Shown: positions 35,553-45,204 of the stretch, piece by piece
How positions within the stretch are numbered: the stretch's first letter is position 1
Layout: each line of letters opens with the position of its first letter
Assembly: GCF_965283645.1 (NCBI RefSeq)
Contig: NZ_CBDIPG010000001.1
Location: forward strand, 4,588,001 to 4,652,000
Length of the DNA: 64,000 bases
Origin: Kordia sp965283645
GTDB taxonomy: Bacteria > Bacteroidota > Bacteroidia > Flavobacteriales > Flavobacteriaceae
Reading direction: 5' to 3'
The notes under the pieces: model-generated
The model's input: only the letters and a program-made list of their open reading frames with translations
What the model was told of the DNA's origin: nothing
Databases searched by the model: none
Program-made: the position numbers and the translations under genes

Positions 35553-35900
35553 ATGAATCCTGCAGAAAACTACATCCTACAACAACCAGAACCGTACAAA
35601 ACAATCTTATTACAACTGCAAGTACTCATAGAATATACGTTTCCAGACATAGAACTAAAATACAAATACCGAATTCCTTTTTATTATTTAAAAGGGAAGC
35701 CATTTTGCTTCTTTAACGCAAGTCACAAAAAAAAATATGTTGATATCGGTATCATGAAAGGACAAGAAATTCAAATACATACAGAATATCTAATCACAGA
35801 AAGTCGAAAAAAAATTGCTTCACTTCGCTATGAAACAATTGAAGATATCAATGACAATGTATTGAAGGAAGTACTAAAAAAAGCCGCTAGTTTCTACTAA
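35553..35900 (+). CDS. DUF1801 domain protein
   Basis: 115 residues matching DUF1801 (YdhG-like fold): PYKTILLQLQVLIEYTFPDIELKYKYRIPFYYLKGKP, then FFNASHKKKYVDIGIMKG. A small cytoplasmic protein of unknown function, common in Bacteroidota. It stands alone between two terminator-bounded units. Confidence 0.85.
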   Translation: MNPAENYILQQPEPYKTILLQLQVLIEYTFPDIELKYKYRIPFYYLKGKPFCFFNASHKKKYVDIGIMKGQEIQIHTEYLITESRKKIASLRYETIEDINDNVLKEVLKKAASFY

Positions 35901-35949
35901 CAGCTTTTGTATATATTTAATAATCTAATCAGTTAGAAACCTAAGTCGT

Positions 35950-36768
35950 CTAAAGAGAATTAATCGTTTTACGAATCTTTACCAAATTACTCAGCAAACC
36001 TTTCAAATGATCTAAATGTAACATATTAGCGCCATCACTCTTTGCATTTGCAGGATCAAAATGTGTTTCAATAAACAATCCGTCAACATTATTCACGACA
36101 CCAGCACGCGCAATAGTTTCAATCATATCAGGTCTTCCGCCTGTAACACCACTAGATTGGTTTGGTTGTTGTAACGAATGTGTTACGTCTAAAACGGTTG
36201 GTGCAAACTGTTTCATAGTTGGAATTCCGCGAAAATCAACAATCATATCTTGATATCCAAACATAGTTCCACGATCGGTAATCCAAGCATTTTCGTTTCC
36301 AGAGTCATGTACCTTTCGAACGGCATGTTGCATACTTTCAGGACTCATAAATTGTCCTTTTTTCAAATTCACTACTTTACCTGTTTCCGCTGCCGCAACA
36401 ACTAAATCAGTTTGGCGTACTAAAAAAGCAGGAATCTGTAACACATCTACATATGCTGCAGCTTTTGCTGCGTCCGAAACTTCATGAATGTCTGTTACCG
36501 TTGGAACATCAAATGTCTCAGAAACCTTTCTAAGTATCTTTAAAGCATTTTCATCTCCAATTCCAGTAAAACTATCAATTCTACTACGATTCGCCTTCTT
36601 AAAGCTTCCTTTAAATACATACGGAATCGCTAAATCATCTGTAATTTTAACAACTTTTTCAGCAATGCGTAAAGCCATATCTTCACTTTCAATAGCACAT
36701 GGGCCAGCAAGTAAAAAAAAGTTATTTGAATCAGTATGTTTTATTTTTGGAATAGAACTCAGTTGCAT
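35950..36768 (-). CDS. kdsA: 3-deoxy-8-phosphooctulonate synthase
   Basis: 272 residues. It condenses phosphoenolpyruvate with arabinose 5-phosphate to give KDO 8-phosphate for lipopolysaccharide. The motif LLAGPCAIESED places a Cys (Cys24) where metal-dependent KdsA enzymes have their metal ligand; E. coli has Asn. KGSFKKANRSR, VTDIHE, and GGRPDMIETIARAG are typical. It has its own promoter, with -7 box at 36786. Confidence 0.95.
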   Translation of the reverse strand: MQLSSIPKIKHTDSNNFFLLAGPCAIESEDMALRIAEKVVKITDDLAIPYVFKGSFKKANRSRIDSFTGIGDENALKILRKVSETFDVPTVTDIHEVSDAAKAAAYVDVLQIPAFLVRQTDLVVAAAETGKVVNLKKGQFMSPESMQHAVRKVHDSGNENAWITDRGTMFGYQDMIVDFRGIPTMKQFAPTVLDVTHSLQQPNQSSGVTGGRPDMIETIARAGVVNNVDGLFIETHFDPANAKSDGANMLHLDHLKGLLSNLVKIRKTINSL

Positions 36769-36785
36769 AAATTATAAATTTTGCA

Positions 36786-36793
36786 CAAAGATA
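36786..36793 (-). promoter_or_regulatory. -7 box of kdsA
   Basis: TATCTTTG on the minus strand matches TAnnTTTG, 17 bp before the start codon. Confidence 0.6.
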
Positions 36794-36873
36794 CTGTAAA
36801 TTTCAAAAGCAAAAAGGAAATCTACTTCTTGTAGCATAAGTAATTGAAAAGCATGCAAAAGTTCGTTTGTTTT

Positions 36874-37098
36874 CTATAGTGGATCAAACTCTTCACAGCT
36901 TACATGTACCAAAGCACATGCTTGATATTCAATAGGTAAAGAATTATAATGAGCGCAACTTCCACAACCTTGGACTGGACCAAAGCAAACTGGACCATTA
37001 TAGCCAGAACAATTCCCTATAAAACCTCCTAAAGTGTTTTGTTGTTGAGTCTTACTCAATTCTTTTATTCCGTTAATTTTTAAGATACTATTTAACAT
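36874..37098 (-). CDS. GG-leader peptide with six cysteines, bacteriocin-like
   Basis: 74 residues. The leader MLNSILKINGIKELSKTQQQNTLGG is of the flavobacterial bacteriocin-like type (KINGIKELSK-QQ) ending in a double glycine. The 49-residue core has six Cys and several Gly and Pro. It is a stand-alone gene between kdsA and typA without a transporter or immunity gene nearby. It could be a bacteriocin, a signal or a modified peptide. Confidence 0.7.
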   Translation of the reverse strand: MLNSILKINGIKELSKTQQQNTLGGFIGNCSGYNGPVCFGPVQGCGSCAHYNSLPIEYQACALVHVSCEEFDPL

Positions 37099-37325
37099 GG
37101 ATGGTAGGTGTTTTTTATGATTAAAATAGAATACTTAAAAGTAAAAAATCTGAAAACTAACGCCTTACGGGAATACAATAGATATAGTATGATGAAAACA
37201 TAGATACATGAAATATGGCGTAAATCTGCTAAAAAAAGAATAGTAAATAAATTTTATAAAAGATTAATTAACAGAAAGATAACTTAAAAAAACGAGGAAA
37301 GTTACATTCTCTAACAAATAAACAG

Positions 37326-37333
37326 TACATTTG
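37326..37333 (+). promoter_or_regulatory. -7 box of typA
   Basis: TACATTTG matches TAnnTTTG, 24 bp before the start codon. Confidence 0.6.
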
Positions 37334-37357
37334 CACGCTTAAAAATAAGAGGTAACA

Positions 37358-39157
37358 ATGGCTTCAATAAAAAATATTGCAATTATTGCACACGTAGATC
37401 ACGGGAAAACAACGTTAGTAGATAAGATAATGTATCACTGTCAACTATTTCGTGAAAATGAAAATACAGGAGATTTAATTCTTGATAACAACGATTTAGA
37501 ACGTGAGCGTGGAATTACGATTACCTCTAAAAACGTTTCTGTAAATTACAAAGGAACAAAAATTAATATCATTGATACACCTGGTCACGCCGATTTCGGA
37601 GGAGAAGTAGAACGTGTATTAAATATGGCTGACGGAGTTTTACTTTTAGTTGATGCCTTTGAAGGACCAATGCCGCAAACGCGTTTTGTACTTCAAAAAG
37701 CAATTGATTTAGGATTAAAACCTTGTGTAGTTGTAAACAAAGTAGACAAAGAAAACTGTACGCCAGACGAAGTACACGAAAAAGTATTCGACTTAATGTT
37801 CGAATTAGGTGCTGAAGAATGGCAATTAGATTTCCCAACAGTATACGGTTCAGCTAAGAACAACTGGATGTCTGACGATTGGAAAAATGAAACAGAAAAT
37901 ATTGAGCCTTTACTTGACATGGTTATGGAGCACATTCCATCACCAGAATTTGAAGAAGGAACAACACAAATGTTAATCACATCTTTAGATTTTTCTTCAT
38001 TTACAGGACGTATTGCTATCGGTCGCTTACAAAGAGGAACACTCGCAGAAGGAATGCAAGTTGCATTGGTAAAACGTGATAAAACAATCATCAAAACAAA
38101 AATCAAAGAATTATTCACATTTGAAGGACTTGGACGTAAGAAAACGACAGAAGTTCAAGTGGGAGATATTTGTGCAATAGTTGGTTTAGAAGGATTTGAA
38201 ATTGGAGATACAATTGCAGATTTAGAAAATCCGGAAGGATTAAAAACAATTGCTATTGATGAGCCAACGATGAGTATGTTATTTACAATTAATGATTCGC
38301 CTTTCTTCGGAAAAGACGGAAAATTTGTAACATCACGTCATATCAAAGATCGTTTAATGAAAGAGCTAGAGAAAAACTTAGCTTTACGTGTAAACGAAAC
38401 AGACAGCGCAGACAAATTCATCGTATTTGGTAGAGGTGTATTACACTTATCCGTACTAATTGAAACAATGCGTAGAGAAGGATACGAATTGCAAATTGGG
38501 CAACCACAGGTAATTATCAAAGAAATTGATGGTGTAAAATGTGAGCCAATAGAAGAATTAACAATCGATTTGCCAGAACACGTTTCTGGAAAAGCAATTG
38601 AAATGGTATCACTTCGTAAAGGTGAGATGCTAAGCATGGAAGCAAAAGGAGATCGTATGGTATGCGAATTCTTAATTCCATCAAGAGGAATCATCGGATT
38701 GCGTAACCAATTGTTAACAGCAACTGCTGGAGAAGCAATCATGGCACACAGATACAAAGAATACCAACCATTACGTGGTGGAATTCCAGAACGTCAAAAT
38801 GGTTCATTAGTATCTATGGAAAAAGGAACTGCAATTCCGTATTCTATTGATAAATTACAAGACAGAGGAAAGTTCTTTGTTGATCCAGGAGAAGATATAT
38901 ACGAAGGACAAGTAATTGGAGAAAACTCTCGTAGAGACGACATGACAGTAAACGTTACCAAAACGAAAAAACTATCAAACGTACGTTCTTCAGGAGCAGA
39001 TGACAAAGCAAAAATTGTTCCTGCAATCAAGTTCTCATTAGAAGAAGCATTAGAATACATTCAAAAAGATGAATATGTAGAAGTAACACCAAACTTCTTA
39101 CGTTTACGAAAAGTACACTTAACAGAAGTAGAAAGAAAGCGTAACAAAATCATCTAA
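37358..39157 (+). CDS. typA: Ribosome-associated GTPase TypA/BipA
   Basis: 599 residues of full family length. The GTPase motifs are AHVDHGKTT (G1), RERGIT (G2), DTPGHADFGGEVERV (G3) and NKVDKE (G4). EF-G-like domains III and V and the TypA-specific C-terminal domain (RGGIPERQNGSLVSME, FVDPGEDIYEGQVIGE) follow. It acts on the ribosome in assembly and stress adaptation. It is bounded by its own promoter and terminator. Confidence 0.97.
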   Translation: MASIKNIAIIAHVDHGKTTLVDKIMYHCQLFRENENTGDLILDNNDLERERGITITSKNVSVNYKGTKINIIDTPGHADFGGEVERVLNMADGVLLLVDAFEGPMPQTRFVLQKAIDLGLKPCVVVNKVDKENCTPDEVHEKVFDLMFELGAEEWQLDFPTVYGSAKNNWMSDDWKNETENIEPLLDMVMEHIPSPEFEEGTTQMLITSLDFSSFTGRIAIGRLQRGTLAEGMQVALVKRDKTIIKTKIKELFTFEGLGRKKTTEVQVGDICAIVGLEGFEIGDTIADLENPEGLKTIAIDEPTMSMLFTINDSPFFGKDGKFVTSRHIKDRLMKELEKNLALRVNETDSADKFIVFGRGVLHLSVLIETMRREGYELQIGQPQVIIKEIDGVKCEPIEELTIDLPEHVSGKAIEMVSLRKGEMLSMEAKGDRMVCEFLIPSRGIIGLRNQLLTATAGEAIMAHRYKEYQPLRGGIPERQNGSLVSMEKGTAIPYSIDKLQDRGKFFVDPGEDIYEGQVIGENSRRDDMTVNVTKTKKLSNVRSSGADDKAKIVPAIKFSLEEALEYIQKDEYVEVTPNFLRLRKVHLTEVERKRNKII

Positions 39158-39176
39158 AATATAAAATTACACTATA

Positions 39177-39217
39177 AAAAAGGTTTCATTACGCAAGTAG
39201 TGAAGCCTTTTTTTATG
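39177..39217 (+). terminator. Terminator of typA
   Basis: AAGGTTTCATTAC and GTAGTGAAGCCTT form a stem (with G-U pairs) around GCAA, followed by seven T. Confidence 0.85.
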
Positions 39218-39308
39218 TACGATTAAACACGATTTACGATTGTTGATTTTTTCTCTAGAACTAAGGTTAAAGAAATATAAAACTTAAAATACTAAGGAAC
39301 AATTTTAA

Positions 39309-39357
39309 GAGCCAAGAGCCAAGAGCCAAGAGCCAAGAGCCAAGAGCCAAGAGCCAA
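39309..39357. repeat. Heptanucleotide repeat GAGCCAA, seven copies
   Basis: Seven perfect head-to-tail copies, 49 bp, ending 25 bp before the start of the membrane protein gene at 39383. Copy-number change by slipped-strand replication could alter spacing in the promoter or leader. The minus-strand frame through it (ALGSWLL repeats) is an artefact. Confidence 0.9.
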
Positions 39358-39382
39358 CACCAAATAATAAACACCAAAAAAA

Positions 39383-39622
39383 ATGGAATTACTAGGAATT
39401 ACAGGAACAGAATGGATAGGATACTTAGCATCATTCGCAGTATTAATTTCATTCACAATGAAAGATTTAAAAAACTTACGAATGATCAATTCAATAGGCT
39501 GTTTACTATTTGTTGTGTATGGTTTTCTAATGCCTACATTACGTGTTGGTTTGCCAATTATCATTACCAACTTTGCCATCTTAGGAATTAATATCTATCA
39601 CCTGACAGCGCGTAAAAAATAA
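39383..39622 (+). CDS. Small YgjV-like membrane protein
   Basis: 79 residues with three membrane helices: WIGYLASFAVLISFTMKD, MINSIGCLLFVVYGFLM, GLPIIITNFAILGINIYHL. This matches YgjV-type inner membrane proteins of flavobacteria. Directly upstream is the heptanucleotide repeat, so expression may vary. Function unknown. Confidence 0.7.
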   Translation: MELLGITGTEWIGYLASFAVLISFTMKDLKNLRMINSIGCLLFVVYGFLMPTLRVGLPIIITNFAILGINIYHLTARKK

Positions 39623-39896
39623 TATGTTCCTATTAGTTTTTAAGTATGATCTTAAGAAATAATGAGCAAAAAGTGCAAGTGCTAAGCAAAACTTTAAGCA
39701 TGAAGCGCATGAGTAAATGTTGCAAAGCAATTTCCTATAGATCATCTTGACTTTTTTTGATAGCCTGTGCTGAACTTGATTCAGAATTTTTGTGTCAAGA
39801 CAAAAATGAACGTTACTAAATAGATACTAACAAAACTCTTTTTAGAACTTCAAATTATTAAACTTCAATTTTCTATCTTTACCGAAATATCAAATT

Positions 39897-40109
39897 ATGC
39901 ACTTTCTTTATTTTGATGCTGGATTAGGAGCTATGTTGATTCAGGCAATAGTTGCAGTCGTAGCTGGAGTTGTCTTGTTTTCTAAAAATGCCATGTATAA
40001 AATAAAAGCCATCTTCGGTTTGCATAAAAATACGTCTGATGAAGATGTATTTGATGATATTGATATAGATGATTCTCAGATAGAAAAACCATCGAAAGAT
40101 GACAAATAA
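39897..40109 (+). CDS. Small single-span membrane protein, head of polysaccharide operon
   Basis: 70 residues. One membrane helix (about 10-29, GLGAMLIQAIVAVVAGVVLF) is followed by a basic amphipathic stretch and an acidic C-terminus (DEDVFDDIDIDDSQ). The stop overlaps the start of the following methyltransferase-like gene by 11 bp, so translation is coupled. Small proteins of this kind occur at the head of surface-polysaccharide clusters; the role is unknown. Confidence 0.65.
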   Translation: MHFLYFDAGLGAMLIQAIVAVVAGVVLFSKNAMYKIKAIFGLHKNTSDEDVFDDIDIDDSQIEKPSKDDK

Positions 40110-41487
40110 TTCACGACATGCTTCTTCATATCGTGATCCTAGCGGACATGTGTTTGTTGAAAATAATGTAATCAAACGCGTTATATTTCCGAGTTATTTT
40201 CCACAATACAACAAGCTAAAAGAAGCTGGTTTTTTCAAAAAAGCATTTCAGCACAAGCTATTAATTCCGCATGAAGAAATAGAAAAATCTGAAACGAAAA
40301 TCTGTATTCAACCTGAACAAATTCCGTTTATAACGTATCCGTACGAATGGAGTTTTCAGCAATACAAAGAAGCGGCTTTACTGACATTAAAACTTCAGAA
40401 ATACGCGTTACAAAATGGTTTTTCACTCAAAGATGCTACAGCATATAACATTGCTTTTCACAACGGAAATGCCATCTTTATAGATACGCTTTCGCTAGAT
40501 TTTTATCAAGAAAATACGCCTTGGCGAGCGTACAAGCAATTCATAACACACTTTTTAGGACCTTTATTGCTGGCAAAATATCATGGCGCAACATTCTTAA
40601 AAACGATGTCAAACTTCATTGATGGAATGCCGCTAAAAATGATTGCTTCTTTATTGCCAACAACAACAAAACTCAATCCGTTTTTATATACCAACATTCA
40701 CTTATTGGCAAACTATGAAAACAAGCATCAAGAAGAAGATGTAAGGGCAAGCAAGCAAGCTTCATTGTCCAAAAAAGGACTATTTAACATTATAGACAGT
40801 TTATACAATTACATCAAAAAACTGCAACTCAAAGAACAATCGGAATGGGGAAATTACTACCAAAAAACAAACTATTCTGACAATGCATTTACGCAAAAAT
40901 CAAGTATCATAAACGATTGGATTCAAAATCTAAATGCTAAAAAAGTAATTGATGTTGGTGGAAACGACGGAACATTTGTACGTCAAATTACTTCCGAAAT
41001 AGAACTTGCTTTAGTAGGTGATATAGACAACAATGCTGTGGATCAAAATCACTATGCTGTCAAGAAAAATAAGGAATCCAACATGTTGCCATTTGTAATT
41101 GATTTGCTCAATCCGTCAGCCGCAATTGGATTTCAAAACACAGAACGTTTCTCGTTTATACAACGCGTACAAGAATTCAAACCCGATGCAGTTTTAGCAT
41201 TAGCGTTAATTCATCATTTATCATTAACAGGAAATGTGCCTTTTGAAAATTCGGCAGCGTTTTTTGCATCTTTCTCACAACATTTAATCATTGAATTTCC
41301 AAAACGAAACGATTCGTATGCAACACGTTTACTAAACGCAAAAGCAGAATTCAAAGATCAATTTGGACATTACAATCTGGAAAACTTTGAAAAAACCTAT
41401 GCAGCACATTTTGAGTTGATTGACAAAAAAATAATCTCAGATTCAGAACGTGTACTATACCTATTCAAGAAAAAAAAGAGTGTCTAA
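40099..41487 (+). CDS. SAM-dependent methyltransferase-like protein
   Basis: 462 residues. The N-terminal 200 residues have a kinase-like flavour (FSLKDATAYNIAFHNGNAIFIDTLS recalls a D-x(4)-N catalytic-loop arrangement). The C-terminal part contains VIDVGGNDGTFVRQI near residue 290, a class I SAM-binding motif I, followed by a GDIDNNAV motif II. NoeA-like nodulation-type methyltransferases have this layout. It is translationally coupled with both neighbours, and probably acts on a lipid or glycan. Confidence 0.65.
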   Translation: MTNNSRHASSYRDPSGHVFVENNVIKRVIFPSYFPQYNKLKEAGFFKKAFQHKLLIPHEEIEKSETKICIQPEQIPFITYPYEWSFQQYKEAALLTLKLQKYALQNGFSLKDATAYNIAFHNGNAIFIDTLSLDFYQENTPWRAYKQFITHFLGPLLLAKYHGATFLKTMSNFIDGMPLKMIASLLPTTTKLNPFLYTNIHLLANYENKHQEEDVRASKQASLSKKGLFNIIDSLYNYIKKLQLKEQSEWGNYYQKTNYSDNAFTQKSSIINDWIQNLNAKKVIDVGGNDGTFVRQITSEIELALVGDIDNNAVDQNHYAVKKNKESNMLPFVIDLLNPSAAIGFQNTERFSFIQRVQEFKPDAVLALALIHHLSLTGNVPFENSAAFFASFSQHLIIEFPKRNDSYATRLLNAKAEFKDQFGHYNLENFEKTYAAHFELIDKKIISDSERVLYLFKKKKSV

Positions 41488-42955
41488 ACTTCGAAAACAC
41501 ATAGAAGAATTTGTTGCGAACAACAAAGAATATCCAATCGTTTTTGCGATTGCCGCAGGATTATATTCGTTTATTTATGTATATCATTCCAACTTCATGT
41601 TGGTTAATTCAGCATTTCAATTTGTCGTTATTTTCTGTGCATACATTTTATTGCCAATAGTAGTTTTTACGATTTCTTGGCAAATTGCAAAACGATTAAA
41701 ATTTCTAACGAAACTTCAACAATACGTTTTACCAATCTTAAATGCGGCATTTTTTGGTTTATACTTCATTGGAAGAATCTATGGTTTTCATCAACGAAAA
41801 ATCATTTTAGCCTATATAATTGGTTTTTCGCTTCTCGCGATTCTACTCAGAAAACAATACAAAAAAATCATCATCATTCAGTTCATTATGGCATTTATAG
41901 CGCTTATATGCTTATTGCCAACCATCTATAGAGCAACTTTTGATTCGGACAAATGGCTCACACAACCTGATGCAATTGTAGAAACAAAATTCAATCAATT
42001 TCCAAACATATATGTCATTCAACCAGACGGTTATGTGAATTTTTCAGAATTGGCAAAAAATCCGTATAACTTCGAAAATGGCGAATTTGAATCGTATTTA
42101 GAAAATAAAAACTTCAAACTATATAAAAACTTTCGAAGCAATTACACATCTACGGTATTATCAAATAGTTCCATGTTTGGGATGAAACATCATTACAAAG
42201 GCGAACAATTATTTGGCGCTAGAAAAGTGATTGCTGGTGAAAATCCAGTCATAAAAACCTTGAAAAATAACGGATATCAAACGTTCTTATTGATGGAGAA
42301 TCCGTACTTGTTATTAAACCGACCAGCAATAAAATATGATTCGTGTAATTTTTCTATGGATGAAGTTCCATGGTTTGGATTTGGCGCATTCTCACAAAAC
42401 AAAAAACTAATTGATCCTTTAGAAAAAACCATTCAACGCGAAAAAGGAAAACGTAACTTTTACTTCATTGAAAAAATTGCACCAGGACACATTACAACCT
42501 TTAAAAATCAAGCGTTAGGAAAAGAGACTGAACGAGAAAACTATCTTGAAAAGCTAAAATCAGCGAACGAATGGTTAAAAGAAATCACAGCTATTATCAT
42601 CAAAAATGATCCAAATTGCCTTATTGTTATTGCGGCAGATCATGGAGGTTATGTTGGGTTCAATTACACCAAAGAACTCTTTGAAAAGCAAACAAATAAG
42701 AAACTCATTTACTCAGGATTTTCAGCGGCATTAGCGATTAAATGGCCAAACAATGCAATTCCAGATTACGATGTAAAACTCAAAACTCCTGTCAATCTGT
42801 TCAGAACACTATTCACCTACTTAGGCGATAACAAAGCGTTGCTGGAAAACTTTCAAGATGATACAAGTCATGCAATCATCAAAAAGAACGCACCAAGCGG
42901 CGTATATGAATACATTGACAATGATGGAAATGTGGTTTTTAGGAAGATTGATTAA
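41480..42955 (+). CDS. Membrane-anchored sulfatase/phosphotransferase-like protein
   Basis: 491 residues from the GTG at 41480, which overlaps the previous stop by 8 bp; a further GTG at 41450 would add ten residues. Four or five membrane helices (about 20-155) are followed by an alkaline-phosphatase-superfamily domain: IYVIQPDGYVN (metal Asp), RSNYTSTVLSNSSMFG (nucleophile region), AADHGGYVG (metal Asp and His). LTA-synthase and phosphoethanolamine-transferase-like enzymes share this layout. It likely modifies surface glycan. Confidence 0.75.
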   Translation: MSKLRKHIEEFVANNKEYPIVFAIAAGLYSFIYVYHSNFMLVNSAFQFVVIFCAYILLPIVVFTISWQIAKRLKFLTKLQQYVLPILNAAFFGLYFIGRIYGFHQRKIILAYIIGFSLLAILLRKQYKKIIIIQFIMAFIALICLLPTIYRATFDSDKWLTQPDAIVETKFNQFPNIYVIQPDGYVNFSELAKNPYNFENGEFESYLENKNFKLYKNFRSNYTSTVLSNSSMFGMKHHYKGEQLFGARKVIAGENPVIKTLKNNGYQTFLLMENPYLLLNRPAIKYDSCNFSMDEVPWFGFGAFSQNKKLIDPLEKTIQREKGKRNFYFIEKIAPGHITTFKNQALGKETERENYLEKLKSANEWLKEITAIIIKNDPNCLIVIAADHGGYVGFNYTKELFEKQTNKKLIYSGFSAALAIKWPNNAIPDYDVKLKTPVNLFRTLFTYLGDNKALLENFQDDTSHAIIKKNAPSGVYEYIDNDGNVVFRKID

Positions 42956-43198
42956 TAAGTACTTTATTTATAAAAATGCTCAATTGTAGTTGTTCTTTTA
43001 TGCAGTGTAGTAATATAAACACCTCACAAAAGTGCCTTATCTTTTGGTTCATTTTCTTTGAGCAGACAAAGAAAAGAACAAGAAGCAAAAAACATTTTTA
43101 AAATACATATTCCAAACTCACATTAAAATTAGTAAATTCACTCTTTCTAAACAAAACCTAAAATTTACACACTAACCAAATATACGAGTGAACAACAA

Positions 43199-44104
43199 TT
43201 GCTTTGGGATAATTTTGTCACGGAAGCAAAAAACAGTTCGTTTCTCTTCTATCGAAACTTTATGGAATATCATAAAGACCGATTTGAAGACCATTCGCTT
43301 ATACTTTTTAAGAAAGGCAAACCAATTGCTTTGTTTCCTGCAAATCAGCGTGAAAACGTATTGTATTCGCATCAAGGATTGACATTTGGTAGTTTAATCG
43401 TGTCAAAAAATAGTGGCGCGCATGAAGTGTATCAATTGTTAGAAGTACTCATTGATTACGCGAAAAATGAAGGGTTTAAGGAAATCATTGTAAAAGCAAT
43501 TCCACCAATATATTTCACGAAACAAACGGGCGAATTGCTGTATTTTTTAACCATCAAAGGCGAATTGCAATCGCGAAATTTAGTCTTAGCAATTGATTAC
43601 ACAAAACCGTTACGCATTCATAAAACGAAACGTAAACATTACGAAAAGAATAAAAGTATTGGTTTTGAAATAGAAGAAACTTCAAACTTTACCACATTTT
43701 GGAATGACGTTTTACAACCAAAATTAGATTCAAAATATAACGCAAAACCTGTGCATTCGTTAGCCGAAATCACCAAATTGCAAAATGAATTCCCATCAAA
43801 CATCATACAATACAATGTAAAATTAGAGGGAGAAATTTTGGCAGGAATCACGATATTCAAACATAAAAAAGTAGTCAAATCACAATATGGCGCCACAACT
43901 GTAAAAGGAGAATCGTTGCGCGCGCTAGAATATTTATTCATGTATTTGATTGAAAAATTCAAAGACGAAGAAATGCACTATTTTAGCATGGGCACGGTTG
44001 ATGCAGACAATGAACTTGGGTACAATCCTGGCTTATTAAAGCAAAAAGAAGAACTCGGTTGTGTATGTTTTACACAAGACATTTATAAAATTCCGATTGC
44101 ATGA
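43199..44104 (+). CDS. FemAB/GNAT-like acyltransferase
   Basis: 301 residues from a TTG. Homologues usually carry a few more residues, and the frame reads upstream as YTSEQQLLWDNF before a stop at 43148; the only possible earlier start is an ATT at 43163, so the true start is unsettled. Residues about 160-290 form the GNAT-like domain (ILAGITIFKHKKVVKSQYGAT, SMGTVDADNELGYNPGLLKQKEELG). It overlaps the next gene by 4 bp (ATGA). In this cluster it may N-acylate an amino sugar. Confidence 0.75.
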   Translation: MLWDNFVTEAKNSSFLFYRNFMEYHKDRFEDHSLILFKKGKPIALFPANQRENVLYSHQGLTFGSLIVSKNSGAHEVYQLLEVLIDYAKNEGFKEIIVKAIPPIYFTKQTGELLYFLTIKGELQSRNLVLAIDYTKPLRIHKTKRKHYEKNKSIGFEIEETSNFTTFWNDVLQPKLDSKYNAKPVHSLAEITKLQNEFPSNIIQYNVKLEGEILAGITIFKHKKVVKSQYGATTVKGESLRALEYLFMYLIEKFKDEEMHYFSMGTVDADNELGYNPGLLKQKEELGCVCFTQDIYKIPIA

Positions 44105-45204
44105 TAAAATTTCTCGATTTACAGACACTCAATGCACGATTTGAAACTGAATTTCAACAAGAATTCAAGAAGTTCTTAGATTCTGGTTATTACGTATTGG
44201 GAAACAATGTAAAAGCGTTTGAAAAATCATATGCAACTTATTGTGGAACAAAGCATTGCGTTGGTGTAAGTAATGGTTTAGATGCGTTAATTTTAATTTT
44301 AGAAGCTTATAAAATCTTAGGAAAACTGCAAGAAGGTGACGAAGTTATCGTTCCTGCAAATACATACATTGCCAGTATTTTAGGAATCACAAAAGCTGGT
44401 TTGAAACCAGTTCTAGTTGAACCCGATTTAGAAACTTTCAATATTGATCCAACAAAAATAGAAACCGCAATTACACCAAAAACCAAAGCAATATTGGTAG
44501 TTCACTTATATGGACAGTTGGTAGAGATGTCCGAAATTCACAAAACGGCAAAACAACACAATTTGTTGGTCATGGAAGACGCCGCGCAAGCACATGGTGC
44601 AAAAAATATAAACGGACAAAAAGCTGGAAATTTAAGTGATGCGGCAGGATTTAGTTTTTATCCAACAAAAAATTTAGGTGCATTGGGTGAAGCTGGAGCA
44701 GTTACTACGAACGATACTGAATTGGCTGAAGTAATAACGAAATTGCGCAATTATGGAAGTTCGTCAAAATATATAAATCAGTACAAAGGTGTAAACAATC
44801 GATTGGATGAAATTCAAGCAGCATTTTTACGTGTAAAATTACCACATTTGGATGCTGATAACGAAATTAGAAGACAGATTGCAAAGCGTTATGTAAGCGA
44901 AATTACAAATTCACTAATTACGTTGCCAAACTATCAAAATGATGAATCGCATGTGTTTCATCAATTTGTGATTCGGACAAAAAACAGAGCAAAATTACAA
45001 GCATATCTCACTGAAAACGAGATTGGAACGTTAATTCATTACGAAACGCCGCCACACAAGCAAGAAGCGTATCAAGAGTGGAATGAGTTGCGTTTTCCGA
45101 TTACGGAGAAAATTCATTATGAATGTTTAAGTTTACCCATTAATCCAATCTTAAAAACTTCAGAAATTGACCGAATTATTGCTGTATTAAACCAATTCTC
45201 TTGA
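44101..45204 (+). CDS. DegT/DnrJ/EryC1/StrS-type sugar aminotransferase (FdtB-like)
   Basis: 367 residues. The PLP lysine is Lys190 in FSFYPTKNLGALGEAGA, with Asp160 in MEDAAQAHGA contacting the cofactor. NGLDALILIL, VPANTYIASILGI and NNRLDEIQAAFLRVKL are family blocks. Such enzymes transaminate dTDP-3-keto-6-deoxyhexoses. A matching FdtA/QdtA-type 3,4-ketoisomerase is encoded at 52132, pointing to dTDP-Fuc3N or dTDP-Qui3N synthesis. It is coupled to both neighbours by 4-bp overlaps. Confidence 0.9.
   Translation: MIKFLDLQTLNARFETEFQQEFKKFLDSGYYVLGNNVKAFEKSYATYCGTKHCVGVSNGLDALILILEAYKILGKLQEGDEVIVPANTYIASILGITKAGLKPVLVEPDLETFNIDPTKIETAITPKTKAILVVHLYGQLVEMSEIHKTAKQHNLLVMEDAAQAHGAKNINGQKAGNLSDAAGFSFYPTKNLGALGEAGAVTTNDTELAEVITKLRNYGSSSKYINQYKGVNNRLDEIQAAFLRVKLPHLDADNEIRRQIAKRYVSEITNSLITLPNYQNDESHVFHQFVIRTKNRAKLQAYLTENEIGTLIHYETPPHKQEAYQEWNELRFPITEKIHYECLSLPINPILKTSEIDRIIAVLNQFS

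Noticed and set aside
37693..39060. Several minus-strand ORFs across typA
   Set aside because: All are antisense to a highly conserved GTPase gene and have no recognisable features.
39292..39579. Minus-strand ORF with repeated ALGSWLL
   Set aside because: It is the translation of the GAGCCAA repeat joined to antisense of the 39383 gene; no coding character of its own.
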